From: Sandaracinaceae bacterium
GTDB lineage: Bacteria > Myxococcota_A > Polyangia > Polyangiales > Sandaracinaceae
Assembly: GCA_019637095.1 (NCBI GenBank)
Contig: JAHBWG010000011.1
Span: forward strand, 62,001-126,000
Direction: 5' to 3'
Length of the DNA stretch: 64,000 nucleotides
Below the pieces are notes generated by a model. It was not told the origin of the DNA and did no database searches. It worked only from the letters and a program-made list of their open reading frames with translations. Positions 8,727 to 17,157 of the stretch are shown here, in pieces. Every line of letters starts with the position of its first letter. The stretch's first letter is position 1. The translations under genes and the position numbers were made by a program.

Positions 8727-10496
8727 TCAGCGTGGGAGCAGCACGAACATGAGGTTCTTGCGGAACACGGCGAGCGACATCTCCTGGATGCCGCGGGTCC
8801 CGGCGACGGTGCGCCGTCGCGGCGCGTCGTCGTGCGAGACCGTCCCCGTCGCTTGGACTCCGTCGTCGACGTCGACCAGGATGCTCCCCCAGCGCCGCAT
8901 CGGGGTGGCGCCCCAGGGATTCCAGAAGCGCACGACCGGGGCGTCGTGATTCGACTCGTCGAGCGCGACCACGTCGATCTGATGTGCGCTCCGGGTGCCC
9001 CAGTGGACGCCGGTGCTCACGGGCACGCCCGGGGATCGTGTGAAGTGCGCGCGCAGCTGTTCGACGGCGCCGTGTTTCACCAATGCGAACTGCGCGTGGA
9101 GCACGGCCTCGACGGTGCGGTGATAGTCGCGCTTCCATCTCCAGCCGCGCTCGCTCACGTAGGCGTCGGTCTGCTCACCTGTGGCCGTGCCGCGCGTCGC
9201 GCGCGAGGGCGCCACGTTCCGGTAGCTCTCGGGCTGCCCGACTCGGTGGCTCCCCTCGCGCCAGTATCGCATCAGCGCCGACTGCATGAGCCGCTCCGAC
9301 GCGCTGCGGGCGCTGACGTCGAGGTCGAGCGCGTCGTCGGTGGCGCGGATGCGGTCGCCGTTTGCCAGCCGTGTTTCCTGGGCGGCGGTGGCGCGCCCGG
9401 CGTAGTCCCCGAGGAAGAGGTCGGTGGCGATGCGCGCGTACTCGGCCGGCCGGATCTCGGCGAGCCGGTGGACGAGCACGGTGATCGCGCAGGTTCCCCG
9501 GTTGTTCTGGTCGATGAACCCGCTCGGGTCCGCGATCTCGGTGAGGAGCGCGTCGAGCAACACCCCGCGGCGCTGGCCCTCGACCGCGTCGTGGTCGACG
9601 CCCTCGGCGAGCTGCGCGCGGACGATCCGCGCCGTGGACGCCGCGTTCGGCCGCGACCGGAGGTTCTTGAGGGTGCGGTTGAAGACGAGGAGCCGGCGCC
9701 GGCGGCGCCGGCCGCCCGTCTGCTCGATGAGCGGCGGCGCGCCCTCTCGCAACCCCGTCTCGATGTAGGCGGGCACGGGCGCGACGCTCCAGTTGAGCGG
9801 CGCCTGCGCGGCGCGCTCGAGGATCGCCAGCAGCGTGAGGCCCTCGACGAAGTCCTCGGTGAACATCGCGACGGTGCCGGCGCCGTAGGCGCTGCCCTTG
9901 GCCCAGCGCTCGGTCTCGGGCTCGAGGAGCTGCAGCAAGTAGGGCAGCCCGTCGCGCCCGGTCGCGTCCATCACGCGCACCAGCGCCCGCCGCTCCTCGT
10001 CGCCGCGTTCGCGGAACGTGGGGTGGCCGAGCAGGTGCGCGAGCGCGCTCAGCCGGGGCCCTTGCTCGATCGCGTCCGCGCTGCGGACGTCCTCGCGCAC
10101 GTGCTCGTCCGTGGCCTCGCGCAGGCGCAGCGGGCGCGCGACGAAGCGCACGATCGCGTCGCGCAGCTCGCTCGAGCAGTCGTCGAGCGCGGCGAGCCGG
10201 TCGAGCACGAACAGCAGCGGCTCCGGCATGCCGGGGAAGAGCGCGAACGTATCGAGCACGTCTCGTTGCGCCGCCTCGGGGAGGTCGGGGAAGGCGGTCG
10301 GCACGTCCTGCGAGCCGGGGCCGGCGCCCAGGATGTTCAGGTACGCATCGCGGACCTCGGGGTGGCTCCAGCACGCGTGCAGGTCCCGCACGACCCGATC
10401 CTGGATCGCTTCGCCGAGGTCACCGTACGGCGCGCCGATCGCCTCGATGATGGCGTCCTGCTCCGGCTGGCGGATCTCGTTGGTCGGGATCGCCAC
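8727..10496 (-). CDS. Putative papain/calpain-type cysteine protease, T6SS effector candidate
   Basis: This is a 589-aa protein directly downstream of vgrG, with 4 nt between the genes. The N-terminal 300 residues are mostly helical and unrecognised. The C-terminal part carries a clan-CA cysteine-peptidase signature. Gln330 (IDQNNRGTCAITV) lies exactly six residues before Cys336, the papain Q19/C25 spacing. His505 is in SAHQIDVVAL. Asn526 is in VRFWNPWG, which matches the RNPWG asparagine motif of calpains. The helix after Cys336 (LAEIRPAEYARIATDL) also resembles calpain. It has no signal peptide. These residues are seen directly. The peptidase fold follows from known family motifs, and delivery through VgrG is inferred from position. 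No obvious cytosolic immunity gene follows it. Confidence 0.68.
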   Translation of the reverse strand: MAIPTNEIRQPEQDAIIEAIGAPYGDLGEAIQDRVVRDLHACWSHPEVRDAYLNILGAGPGSQDVPTAFPDLPEAAQRDVLDTFALFPGMPEPLLFVLDRLAALDDCSSELRDAIVRFVARPLRLREATDEHVREDVRSADAIEQGPRLSALAHLLGHPTFRERGDEERRALVRVMDATGRDGLPYLLQLLEPETERWAKGSAYGAGTVAMFTEDFVEGLTLLAILERAAQAPLNWSVAPVPAYIETGLREGAPPLIEQTGGRRRRRRLLVFNRTLKNLRSRPNAASTARIVRAQLAEGVDHDAVEGQRRGVLLDALLTEIADPSGFIDQNNRGTCAITVLVHRLAEIRPAEYARIATDLFLGDYAGRATAAQETRLANGDRIRATDDALDLDVSARSASERLMQSALMRYWREGSHRVGQPESYRNVAPSRATRGTATGEQTDAYVSERGWRWKRDYHRTVEAVLHAQFALVKHGAVEQLRAHFTRSPGVPVSTGVHWGTRSAHQIDVVALDESNHDAPVVRFWNPWGATPMRRWGSILVDVDDGVQATGTVSHDDAPRRRTVAGTRGIQEMSLAVFRKNLMFVLLPR

Positions 10497-10500
10497 GCGC

Positions 10501-13500
10501 TCACTCCGTCTTCACGTTGCCCTTGAGGACGATCTCGGAGGCGATGAGCTCGATCTTGCCGCCGGGGCTCATGACGATCCGCGCCGCGCCGTCGTCTGCG
10601 GACAGCGTGAGCTTGCCCTTCGCGGTCACGGTGACGTCGCGCCGCATCGCGATCGACGACTCGGTCTGGGTGGTGAGGTCGAGCTCGGCTCCACCGTCCG
10701 AGATGGTCATCCCCCACGCGCCGTCGTCCTCGTCGAGCAGGTGCACGCCGAGCGTCCCGCTCGCCGCGGTGAGCTCGAGGACGTCGTCGTCGGCGAAGAG
10801 CGTCTTGCCGCGGCGCCGCAGCTGCAGCCGCTCGTCGTCGAGCCGGAGCCCGTCGCCGCCGAGGAACAGATCGACCTGCGCCGGCGCGTCCGAGAGCGTG
10901 AGCCCCTGGGCGTTCGAGAGCTGCGTGCCGTGCACGAGCATCGCGGCGCGCGAGCCGGCGGTCACCGAGAAGGTGCGCCCCACGCTCGCGACGTCGTCGA
11001 CGGCGATCGCGCTGGTGCGGCCGTGCACGACCACGTCCTCGTGATCGGCGATCACCTTCAGGCGGCGCCCCTCGACGAGGTAGGTCTCGAGGTAGGGCGC
11101 GATCTCGACCTCGGGCGGCTCGCCCGGCGGCGCCGGTTCCTCGGCGCGCCGTGCGCGCGGCGCGCTCGGATCGAAGGGCGGCGCGAACGCGCCGCCGCCG
11201 GGGCCCTCGAGCAGCTCCTGCATCGCCGCCGGATCGATCGGCGCGCCGTAGTCGGACCAGTCGGCGGCGTGCCGGGGCCACTCGTCGTGCGCGCCCTCGC
11301 CGCGCTCGTGCTCGTCGTGCGGCTCGTAGGGATCTTCCGGCGGGATCGGGAGCGCCGTGCCGAGGTAGGGGTCGACCGCGAAGCCGCGCGCGCGCGCCGC
11401 GAGGATCGCCGCGACGTGCTGCTTCACCCTCGCGACGTGCTCGAGCGACTCGGGCGACGGCATGCTCGAGGGTGCGACCGCGTGCAGGTGCAGCCCGTGT
11501 ACGAGGTGCGTGCCGAACGCGCGCACCTCGCCGAGGAGCCCGCCGACGCTGAGGTGGCGCTCGGTGCCCTCGACCGTCACCGAGCGCTGCGCGCCGACGT
11601 GCAGCGACTGCACGCCGCCCACGACGAGCGCCTGTGAGCCGCCGATCTTCTCGAGCTGCGAGCCACCGACGCGGTTGTGCTGGTGCACGCGGACCTCGTT
11701 GTCCTGGCTGCCGAGCACGCGCGTCTCGTGGTGGTTGCGGATCTTCTCTTTGAGGTCGCGCTCGGCGTGCAGGTACACCTGCTCGAGGTTCGCGGTGTCG
11801 TCGAAGCGCAGCTCGTTGAAGCCGACGCGCCCGCCCACTTTCGCGAGGCTCGGCGTGCTGTGCGAGCGGATGGTCGCCTTGGCGTGCTCGCCCGGCAGCA
11901 GGTACGGCGGCGTGTTCGTGCTGTTGTACACGCAGCCGACCACCAGCGGTCGGTCCGGATCGCCGTCGAGGAAGGTGACCACGACCTCCATGCCGACCCG
12001 CGGGATGAAGACCGTCCCCCATCCCGGGCCTGCCCACGCCTGCGCGACCCGCACCCAGATCAGCGCGCCGGGGTCGCGCTCCACGTCGCTCGCGACGTCC
12101 GCCGCCGCGCGCCCTTGCGACTCGCAGGCGCGCTCGCGGTCCCAGTGCATCTCCACCTTGATGCGCCCGTAGTAGTCGGTGCGCACCTCGTCGCCCGGCT
12201 CCCCGACGACCGTCCCGGTCTGCGCGCCCGACACGATCGGGCGCGGGGTCTTGCGCGGCGGCCGGTACGGCGCCCCGACGGGCAGGCACTCGAACGTGTT
12301 CCCGTAGCGCGAGCCCGCGTCGTCGCTCGCGCGCTCTCCCTTGGAGCGCTCCGACGCGAGGTCGTGCTCCACGCGGAGCACGACGAACGGGCCGAGCGTC
12401 TCGCCGCTCGCCTGATCGAGGACGCGGAACGTGCGCCCGGGGGCGAGGCCGATGACCTCGCCGCGGCCGCGCAGGACGGCGTCGCCGCCGCGGAGCTCTT
12501 CGAAGCGCAGCGCCGCCACGCGCGCGCCGTCGTGCGCGCGGTAGCGCGGCGCGGGGATCGCGTTGTGGATGATCGGCGGCAGCGCGGGCACCGGGATGTC
12601 TACGTCCTCGTACTCGGTGAACGTGAAGCGGCCGGGGTGCTCGTAGACGGTGAGCTCGCGCCCCGCGCCCGCGCGCTCCGGTGTGAGCGCCGCGCGCAGC
12701 GCCGCGTTGGTGAAGTCGTGATCGTGGAGCGCGACGCCGCTCGAGCGGAGCTCCGCGCAGCGCTCGAAGCGCGTGATCGTCTCCTCGGCGTGCGTCTGAG
12801 CCTGCTCCGAGTACGACACCCAGGGGATCGCGGCGCCCGCTGCGCGGCTCGGCACCTGCGCGGCGGCGCCGGCGAGCGCGCCTCGCGCGCCGTCGTGCAG
12901 CACGAGCGTCTCGCGCGCCGCGTCCTCGTCGTGCTCGAACCAGTAGGCGATGCCCTCCTCCTCGAGGAGCCGCTCCACGAACGCGAGATCGGACTCGCGG
13001 TACTGCACGCAGTACTCGCGCAGCCGGTACGGCACGCCGGGGTCGAGCGCCTTCTGCCGCGCCGAGCCCTCGTAGAGCTCGGCGTCGTCGAGCACGCGCT
13101 CCACGATGTCGATGGCGGTCAGGTGGTGGAACACGCGCGAGCTCTGGCGGCGTGAGAGCAGCCACAGCTCGGGGGCGAGGAACACGCGGAGCGCGCGCCG
13201 CGTGTCGTGCACCCGGCCGGCCTCCTCCGCGCGCCACACGATCCCGTGGACGACGCGGATCAGCTCGGCGTCGTCGCACGCGCGGGTGAGGCGCAGGCTC
13301 GCGCGGGTGTCGAGGAGCGCGGCGGGGCTCGGGCCCGGCTCGTCCACGAGGATCTCGAGCTCCGCCGCGTAGGGCTGCGACACGCCCTCGACGATCCGGC
13401 CTGCGGCCACCCAAACGGGCGCGCCGCCCTCGCCGTGGAGCTCGAGCTCGACGTGCACGGCCGAGCCGGTGCGCTCGGGGGCGTTGGGGGCGCGGTCCGC

Positions 13501-13509
13501 GGAGGGCAT
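10501..13509 (-). CDS. vgrG: VgrG type VI secretion spike protein
   Basis: This is a 1002-aa VgrG. The gp27-like part spans about 15-400, with the diagnostic SSRVFHHLTAIDIVERVL (123-140) and YCVQYRESDLAFVERLLEEE (166-185). The gp5 OB domain (about 440-540) contains VVGEPGDEVRTDYYGRIKVE and GWGTVFIPRVGMEVVVTFLD, and the needle beta-repeats continue to the end. Between about 700 and 800 there is an Ala/Pro/Glu-rich insertion that is not typical of short VgrGs, and the needle resumes after it. VgrG forms the puncturing trimer of T6SS. It heads the operon of tip and cargo genes, with no sheath genes nearby, so this is an orphan tip island. The ATG at 13509 lacks a strong ribosome binding site. 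Confidence 0.93.
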   Translation of the reverse strand: MPSADRAPNAPERTGSAVHVELELHGEGGAPVWVAAGRIVEGVSQPYAAELEILVDEPGPSPAALLDTRASLRLTRACDDAELIRVVHGIVWRAEEAGRVHDTRRALRVFLAPELWLLSRRQSSRVFHHLTAIDIVERVLDDAELYEGSARQKALDPGVPYRLREYCVQYRESDLAFVERLLEEEGIAYWFEHDEDAARETLVLHDGARGALAGAAAQVPSRAAGAAIPWVSYSEQAQTHAEETITRFERCAELRSSGVALHDHDFTNAALRAALTPERAGAGRELTVYEHPGRFTFTEYEDVDIPVPALPPIIHNAIPAPRYRAHDGARVAALRFEELRGGDAVLRGRGEVIGLAPGRTFRVLDQASGETLGPFVVLRVEHDLASERSKGERASDDAGSRYGNTFECLPVGAPYRPPRKTPRPIVSGAQTGTVVGEPGDEVRTDYYGRIKVEMHWDRERACESQGRAAADVASDVERDPGALIWVRVAQAWAGPGWGTVFIPRVGMEVVVTFLDGDPDRPLVVGCVYNSTNTPPYLLPGEHAKATIRSHSTPSLAKVGGRVGFNELRFDDTANLEQVYLHAERDLKEKIRNHHETRVLGSQDNEVRVHQHNRVGGSQLEKIGGSQALVVGGVQSLHVGAQRSVTVEGTERHLSVGGLLGEVRAFGTHLVHGLHLHAVAPSSMPSPESLEHVARVKQHVAAILAARARGFAVDPYLGTALPIPPEDPYEPHDEHERGEGAHDEWPRHAADWSDYGAPIDPAAMQELLEGPGGGAFAPPFDPSAPRARRAEEPAPPGEPPEVEIAPYLETYLVEGRRLKVIADHEDVVVHGRTSAIAVDDVASVGRTFSVTAGSRAAMLVHGTQLSNAQGLTLSDAPAQVDLFLGGDGLRLDDERLQLRRRGKTLFADDDVLELTAASGTLGVHLLDEDDGAWGMTISDGGAELDLTTQTESSIAMRRDVTVTAKGKLTLSADDGAARIVMSPGGKIELIASEIVLKGNVKTE

Positions 13510-13600
13510 GTTCCGTCCGACGATCGGCGAGCACGGCGCGCGGGACCAGACGGGCCGATGATGGACGATTGATGAGCGGGCGCGACGGCTCGAGGTCGCG

Positions 13601-14680
13601 TCAGGCCTCGACGCCGTCGGCTCGCATGCGCGCCGCGTCGGCCGGCGCAGCGACCCCGCCGGCGGGATGCGAGAACCACCCGCGCGGGTCGGCGCGCTCG
13701 GGATCGTCCCGCACCTTCAGCACGGTGAACATCCCGCCCATGTCGATGTACGAGAACGGACCCCGGCCGCCGCGCATCGGGAGGCTGTTCGGAGGGGTGG
13801 GCATCTCCATCTCGCCCATGCCGCCCATGCCGGTCTGGCCCATCGACATGTAGTCGGGAGCGACGCGGGCCATGCGTCGATCGAGCCTGCGCGTGTCGGC
13901 GCCCACCATGTTCGGGATGCCGTGGCCCATCTGGGTCATCACGTGGTGCGTCATGTGGCAGTGCATCGCCCAGTCGCCGGGTTCCGTCGGCACCATCTCG
14001 ATCACGCGCGTCGAGCCGACGGGCACGAGCACCGTGGTCTCGGGGTATTGCGCGCTCTCGGGGACGTACCCACCGTCGGTCGCCGTCGTGACGAAGTTGA
14101 GCCCGTGGATGTGGATCGGGTGGTGATCCATGGGGCCGAGGTTTCCCAAGCGGATCCGGATCCGCTCGCCGGTGCCGGCCATCAGCGGCTCGGTCGCCGG
14201 GAAGGACTTGCCGTTGAACGTCAGGACGTTGAAGTCGCTCATCGCGTTCGGATCGGGTCGGCGCGCGCCCACCTCGAGCCGCCACTCGTGCGACATCAGG
14301 ACGTAGTCCCGGTCGACGCGCGGTCCGCGCGGCCGGCGCGGGTGGACGATGAACATGCCGACCATGCCGAGCGCGATCTGCGTCATCTCGTCGTAGTGCG
14401 AGTGGTACATGAAGGTGCCGGCGTGCCGCAGATCGAGCTCGTAGACCCACGTCTGCCCGGGCGGGATCGGCGCTCCTTCGTAGCCCGCCTCGCGGAGGGC
14501 CTCGATCATCCGGTCGAGGGAGCTCTGTGCAGCGTGCCGCACGATCGCGACGCCGTCGCGCCGCCGCACCTCCGCGTGCTCGACGCCCTCGACCTCGCGT
14601 AGGGCCGCTCCGACGTGCCGCACGCACGAGGCGCACGTCATGCCCTCGACTCTGATCGTCGTGTCTCTCTTCTCGCTCAT
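13601..14680 (-). CDS. HMA domain fused to N-truncated multicopper oxidase
   Basis: This 359-aa chimera starts with a heavy-metal-associated domain carrying GMTCASC (13-19). At about residue 70 it passes directly into APIPPGQTWVYEL, which is the middle of multicopper-oxidase cupredoxin domain 1. The second copper motif (HSH, 93-95), the third (HHPIHIHG, 186-193) and the fourth (HCH 240-242, His246, Met251) are intact. The first motif, usually HWHG, and the export signal are missing. Multicopper oxidases need eight histidines from all four motifs for the trinuclear site, so activity as a classical oxidase is doubtful. It could bind or sequester copper in the cytosol. It is divergent from a CorE-like sigma factor, which supports copper regulation. 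AAAGGACG precedes the ATG. Confidence 0.85.
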   Translation of the reverse strand: MSEKRDTTIRVEGMTCASCVRHVGAALREVEGVEHAEVRRRDGVAIVRHAAQSSLDRMIEALREAGYEGAPIPPGQTWVYELDLRHAGTFMYHSHYDEMTQIALGMVGMFIVHPRRPRGPRVDRDYVLMSHEWRLEVGARRPDPNAMSDFNVLTFNGKSFPATEPLMAGTGERIRIRLGNLGPMDHHPIHIHGLNFVTTATDGGYVPESAQYPETTVLVPVGSTRVIEMVPTEPGDWAMHCHMTHHVMTQMGHGIPNMVGADTRRLDRRMARVAPDYMSMGQTGMGGMGEMEMPTPPNSLPMRGGRGPFSYIDMGGMFTVLKVRDDPERADPRGWFSHPAGGVAAPADAARMRADGVEA

Positions 14681-14753
14681 GGTGACATCGTCCTTTCGTC
14701 GAGCCTCCGCGATGGCGGCTGCTCAGCAGGAAGGACGCGCAGGCGCCCGCGTG

Positions 14754-14793
14754 ATTACTCGGCCGCGCACGCCATGTTCGCGCGGCGTGTAAT
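14754..14793. promoter_or_regulatory. Inverted repeat in the divergent copper-locus promoter region
   Basis: The 248-bp gap between the HMA-oxidase gene and the sigma-factor gene contains an imperfect two-part inverted repeat. ATTAC (14754-14758) pairs with GTAAT (14789-14793), and CCGCGC (14763-14768) pairs with GCGCGG (14780-14785). It could be an operator or overlapping promoters serving both directions. No consensus for this sigma family was checked. Confidence 0.35.
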
Positions 14794-14928
14794 GCCGGGC
14801 ACGGAGCTGCGTCCGTCAGGTCGTGGCGGGTATCGGAGCAGCGCGCGGCCAGCCCGCGCTTGCCACGCGACCCGCTCGGGACGACAACTTCTCACGCGGG
14901 TCGCCGCCGACCTTCTCGAGGCAACCGA

Positions 14929-15492
14929 ATGACGAGCCCCCTACAGCGCCCCGACCCGACGAAGAGCGCCCTGGCGGCGGCCTTGACCGCGCGGGAGCCG
15001 GAGTTCATCGCGTTCCTCCAGCGACGCCTCGGCGACCGCGCGCTCGCCGAGGACGTGCTCCAGGACGCCTTCCTGCGCAGCATCGACAAGCTGGGCGACT
15101 TGCGCGACCCGGACGCCGCCGTGGCGTGGTTCTATCGAATGCTCCGCAACGCGGCGATCGACCAGCAGCGCCGGAGCGGGGCGAGCCGCCGTGCGCTCGC
15201 CCGCTTCGCCGCCGAGCTCGAGACCACCGGCGCCGTGCCCGAGGCGCATCGCGCGGTGTGTCGTTGCGTCTCGGCCGTGGCCGCGGCGCTCAAGCCCGAG
15301 TACGCGGAGGCGCTCCAGCGCATCGAGGTCGATGGCGTGGCTGTGAAGAGCTACGCAGAAGAGGCCGAGATCACCAGCAACAACGCCGGCGTGCGCGCGT
15401 TCCGGGCTCGCGCCGCGCTGAGGCAGGGCGTGCGAGAGACGTGCGGCGCGTGCGCTGCGCGTGGCTGCGTCGACTGCACCTGCGGGACCTGA
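14929..15492 (+). CDS. CorE-like metal-responsive ECF sigma factor
   Basis: This is a 187-aa ECF sigma factor with region 2 (RALAEDVLQDAFLRSIDKLGD, about 38-58; AWFYRMLRNAAID, 66-78) and region 4 (about 115-165). It has a Cys-X-Cys pair at 111/113 and a C-terminal cysteine-rich tail with Cys172, 175, 180, 183 and 185 (TCGACAARGCVDCTCGT). This architecture matches the CorE family of Myxococcus, in which the cysteine-rich domain senses copper or cadmium/zinc in place of an anti-sigma factor. No anti-sigma gene is adjacent, as expected. The ATG at 14929 was preferred because it starts just before the sigma-2 fold. The divergent copper protein gene is the likely target. Confidence 0.85.
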   Translation: MTSPLQRPDPTKSALAAALTAREPEFIAFLQRRLGDRALAEDVLQDAFLRSIDKLGDLRDPDAAVAWFYRMLRNAAIDQQRRSGASRRALARFAAELETTGAVPEAHRAVCRCVSAVAAALKPEYAEALQRIEVDGVAVKSYAEEAEITSNNAGVRAFRARAALRQGVRETCGACAARGCVDCTCGT

Positions 15493-15510
15493 CGCTCGCG
15501 GATCGATGCT

Positions 15511-17157
15511 CTACAGGTAGCCGAGGGCGCGCAGGCGGGCCTCGAGCTGCGCCGGGGCGCCTTCGGCGAGCGCGGGCTGTGGCGCGCTCGCGAGCGGCGC
15601 GTCGCCGCCGCGCGCGACGGCCTCGCGCAGGACGCGCCCCGCCATCTCCGGCGCCGGCGCGACGCCCATGCGCGCGAGCAGCGTCGCCGTCGCGTCGGCC
15701 ATGCGCGCGCGCACCTCGCCGACCGGCCGCACCCTTGGGCCGGCGGCGACGAGCAGGCCGCGCGGGCGGTGCGAGCCCGGCAGGCTCCGCCCCTTCTTCC
15801 CGAGGTGCTCCTCGGGCGCGAGCCGGCGCCACGGCCCCGTGCCGGCGGGCGCGCCGCCGGACGGCATCAGGTTGTACGAGTAGCCGCGGTCGAGGTGCAG
15901 CTCGAGCACCAGATCGGGCGCGCGCGCGACGTGCGGTCCGTCGTAGAGCTCGTCGCGCGAGAGCACGCGCCGGAACACCGGCGCGCCGGTGAACGGATCG
16001 CGCACCGCCCCGAGCGCCGCGCGCAGCGCCTCGGTGAGCGCGGGCACGTCGGCGGGCGCGACGATCCCCTCGGGCTCGCGCCCGCGCACGTTGAAGTGGA
16101 TCGCCGGGAAGTAGTTGAGCTCGTCGCTGAACGCGCGCGTGCGCGCGAAGTCGAGGCCGCCGAAGCGCGCGCGCGACTCGACGAGCCCGGGCAGCGCGCG
16201 GCCCGCGAGCGTGAACGCGGCCTGACGCGCGCGCGGCGGCAGCGCGCCGAGCGCGCGGTCCTTCACGACGGCGAGCGCGCGGCCGCCCCGGTCGGCGAGC
16301 GCCGCGAAGCCCAGGCGCTCGAGCAGCCGGTTGAGGTAGAGGACCGTCGTGCCCGCGCCGCCCGAGCCGTGGTCGCTCACGATCGTGAGCTCGGTGCCCT
16401 CGCCCGCGGCGGCGACGAGCTCGGCCACCGCGCGATCGAGCGCGCGGTAGACGGTCCGAAGCGCGTCGGGCGCGCCGGGCCGATGGCGCGGCGAGGCCGG
16501 ATCGTGGAACGCCCAGAGGTGGTGCGCCGCGGTGTCGCTCTCGCCGAAGTAGAACGCGAACAGATCCCAGGCGTCGCGATCGAGGAGCCAGCGCGCGACT
16601 TCCGTCTTGTGCGCGATGCGCTCGGCGAGCCGCCCCGGCAGGCGCAGGTGCCAGCCTTCTCGCTCGGCGGCGAGCTCGTCGACGTCGTCGAAGCGCAGCG
16701 GCCCGAAGCGCGCGCGCAGCTCCGCGTGGAGCGAGGGCGGGTGCACGAACGAGCGGTCGGCCTCGAACGCGACGGGCGAGTCCCAGCCGCTCACGAACAC
16801 GCCGTGCGCGAGGCGCTCGGGCGGCCACGTGCCGGGGAAGCCGACGCACGCGCAGCGGCGCCCCATCGCGTCGAGCCGCGCCGCGATCGTCGGCGCCGCG
16901 CGCACGGTGCCGGCGGTGAAGGCGACGCGGTAGCCCTCGCGCAGCGTGAAGTCGAACACGCCGTGGCGTCCGGGATCGACCCCGGTCAGGAACGTCGTCC
17001 AGTTCGGGAGCGTCGCCGGCGGCGTCACGCTCTCGAGCCGCGCCCACGCCCCGCGGCGCCGCAGCGCGACGAGCGCCGGCAGCGCGGCCTCGCCGAGCCC
17101 GTCGATCACGTCGACGTCGGCGCCGTCGAGCCCGATCACGAGGTGGCGCGCGCTCAC
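15511..17157 (-). CDS. AlkP-superfamily phosphohydrolase/phosphomutase (type I phosphodiesterase)
   Basis: This is a 548-aa protein of the alkaline-phosphatase/nucleotide-pyrophosphatase superfamily. Metal and nucleophile motifs are visible. VIGLDGADVDVID (about 6-18) supplies the first Asp. PPATLPNWTTFLTGVDPG contains the expected Thr nucleophile. GESDTAAHHLW and VSDHGSGG supply the remaining metal ligands. There is no signal peptide. It starts with GTG at 17157, and GTGA overlaps the upstream paralogue's stop by 4 nt. Together with the CPBP protease gene it forms a tightly coupled three-gene unit. The substrate is unknown; COG3379-like relatives are often found near glycan or lipid genes. 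Confidence 0.85.
   Translation of the reverse strand: MSARHLVIGLDGADVDVIDGLGEAALPALVALRRRGAWARLESVTPPATLPNWTTFLTGVDPGRHGVFDFTLREGYRVAFTAGTVRAAPTIAARLDAMGRRCACVGFPGTWPPERLAHGVFVSGWDSPVAFEADRSFVHPPSLHAELRARFGPLRFDDVDELAAEREGWHLRLPGRLAERIAHKTEVARWLLDRDAWDLFAFYFGESDTAAHHLWAFHDPASPRHRPGAPDALRTVYRALDRAVAELVAAAGEGTELTIVSDHGSGGAGTTVLYLNRLLERLGFAALADRGGRALAVVKDRALGALPPRARQAAFTLAGRALPGLVESRARFGGLDFARTRAFSDELNYFPAIHFNVRGREPEGIVAPADVPALTEALRAALGAVRDPFTGAPVFRRVLSRDELYDGPHVARAPDLVLELHLDRGYSYNLMPSGGAPAGTGPWRRLAPEEHLGKKGRSLPGSHRPRGLLVAAGPRVRPVGEVRARMADATATLLARMGVAPAPEMAGRVLREAVARGGDAPLASAPQPALAEGAPAQLEARLRALGYL

Noticed and set aside
10337-13534. 1065-aa frame overlapping vgrG in another register
   Set aside because: Arg/Ala-rich shadow; VgrG motifs lie in the 10501-13509 frame.
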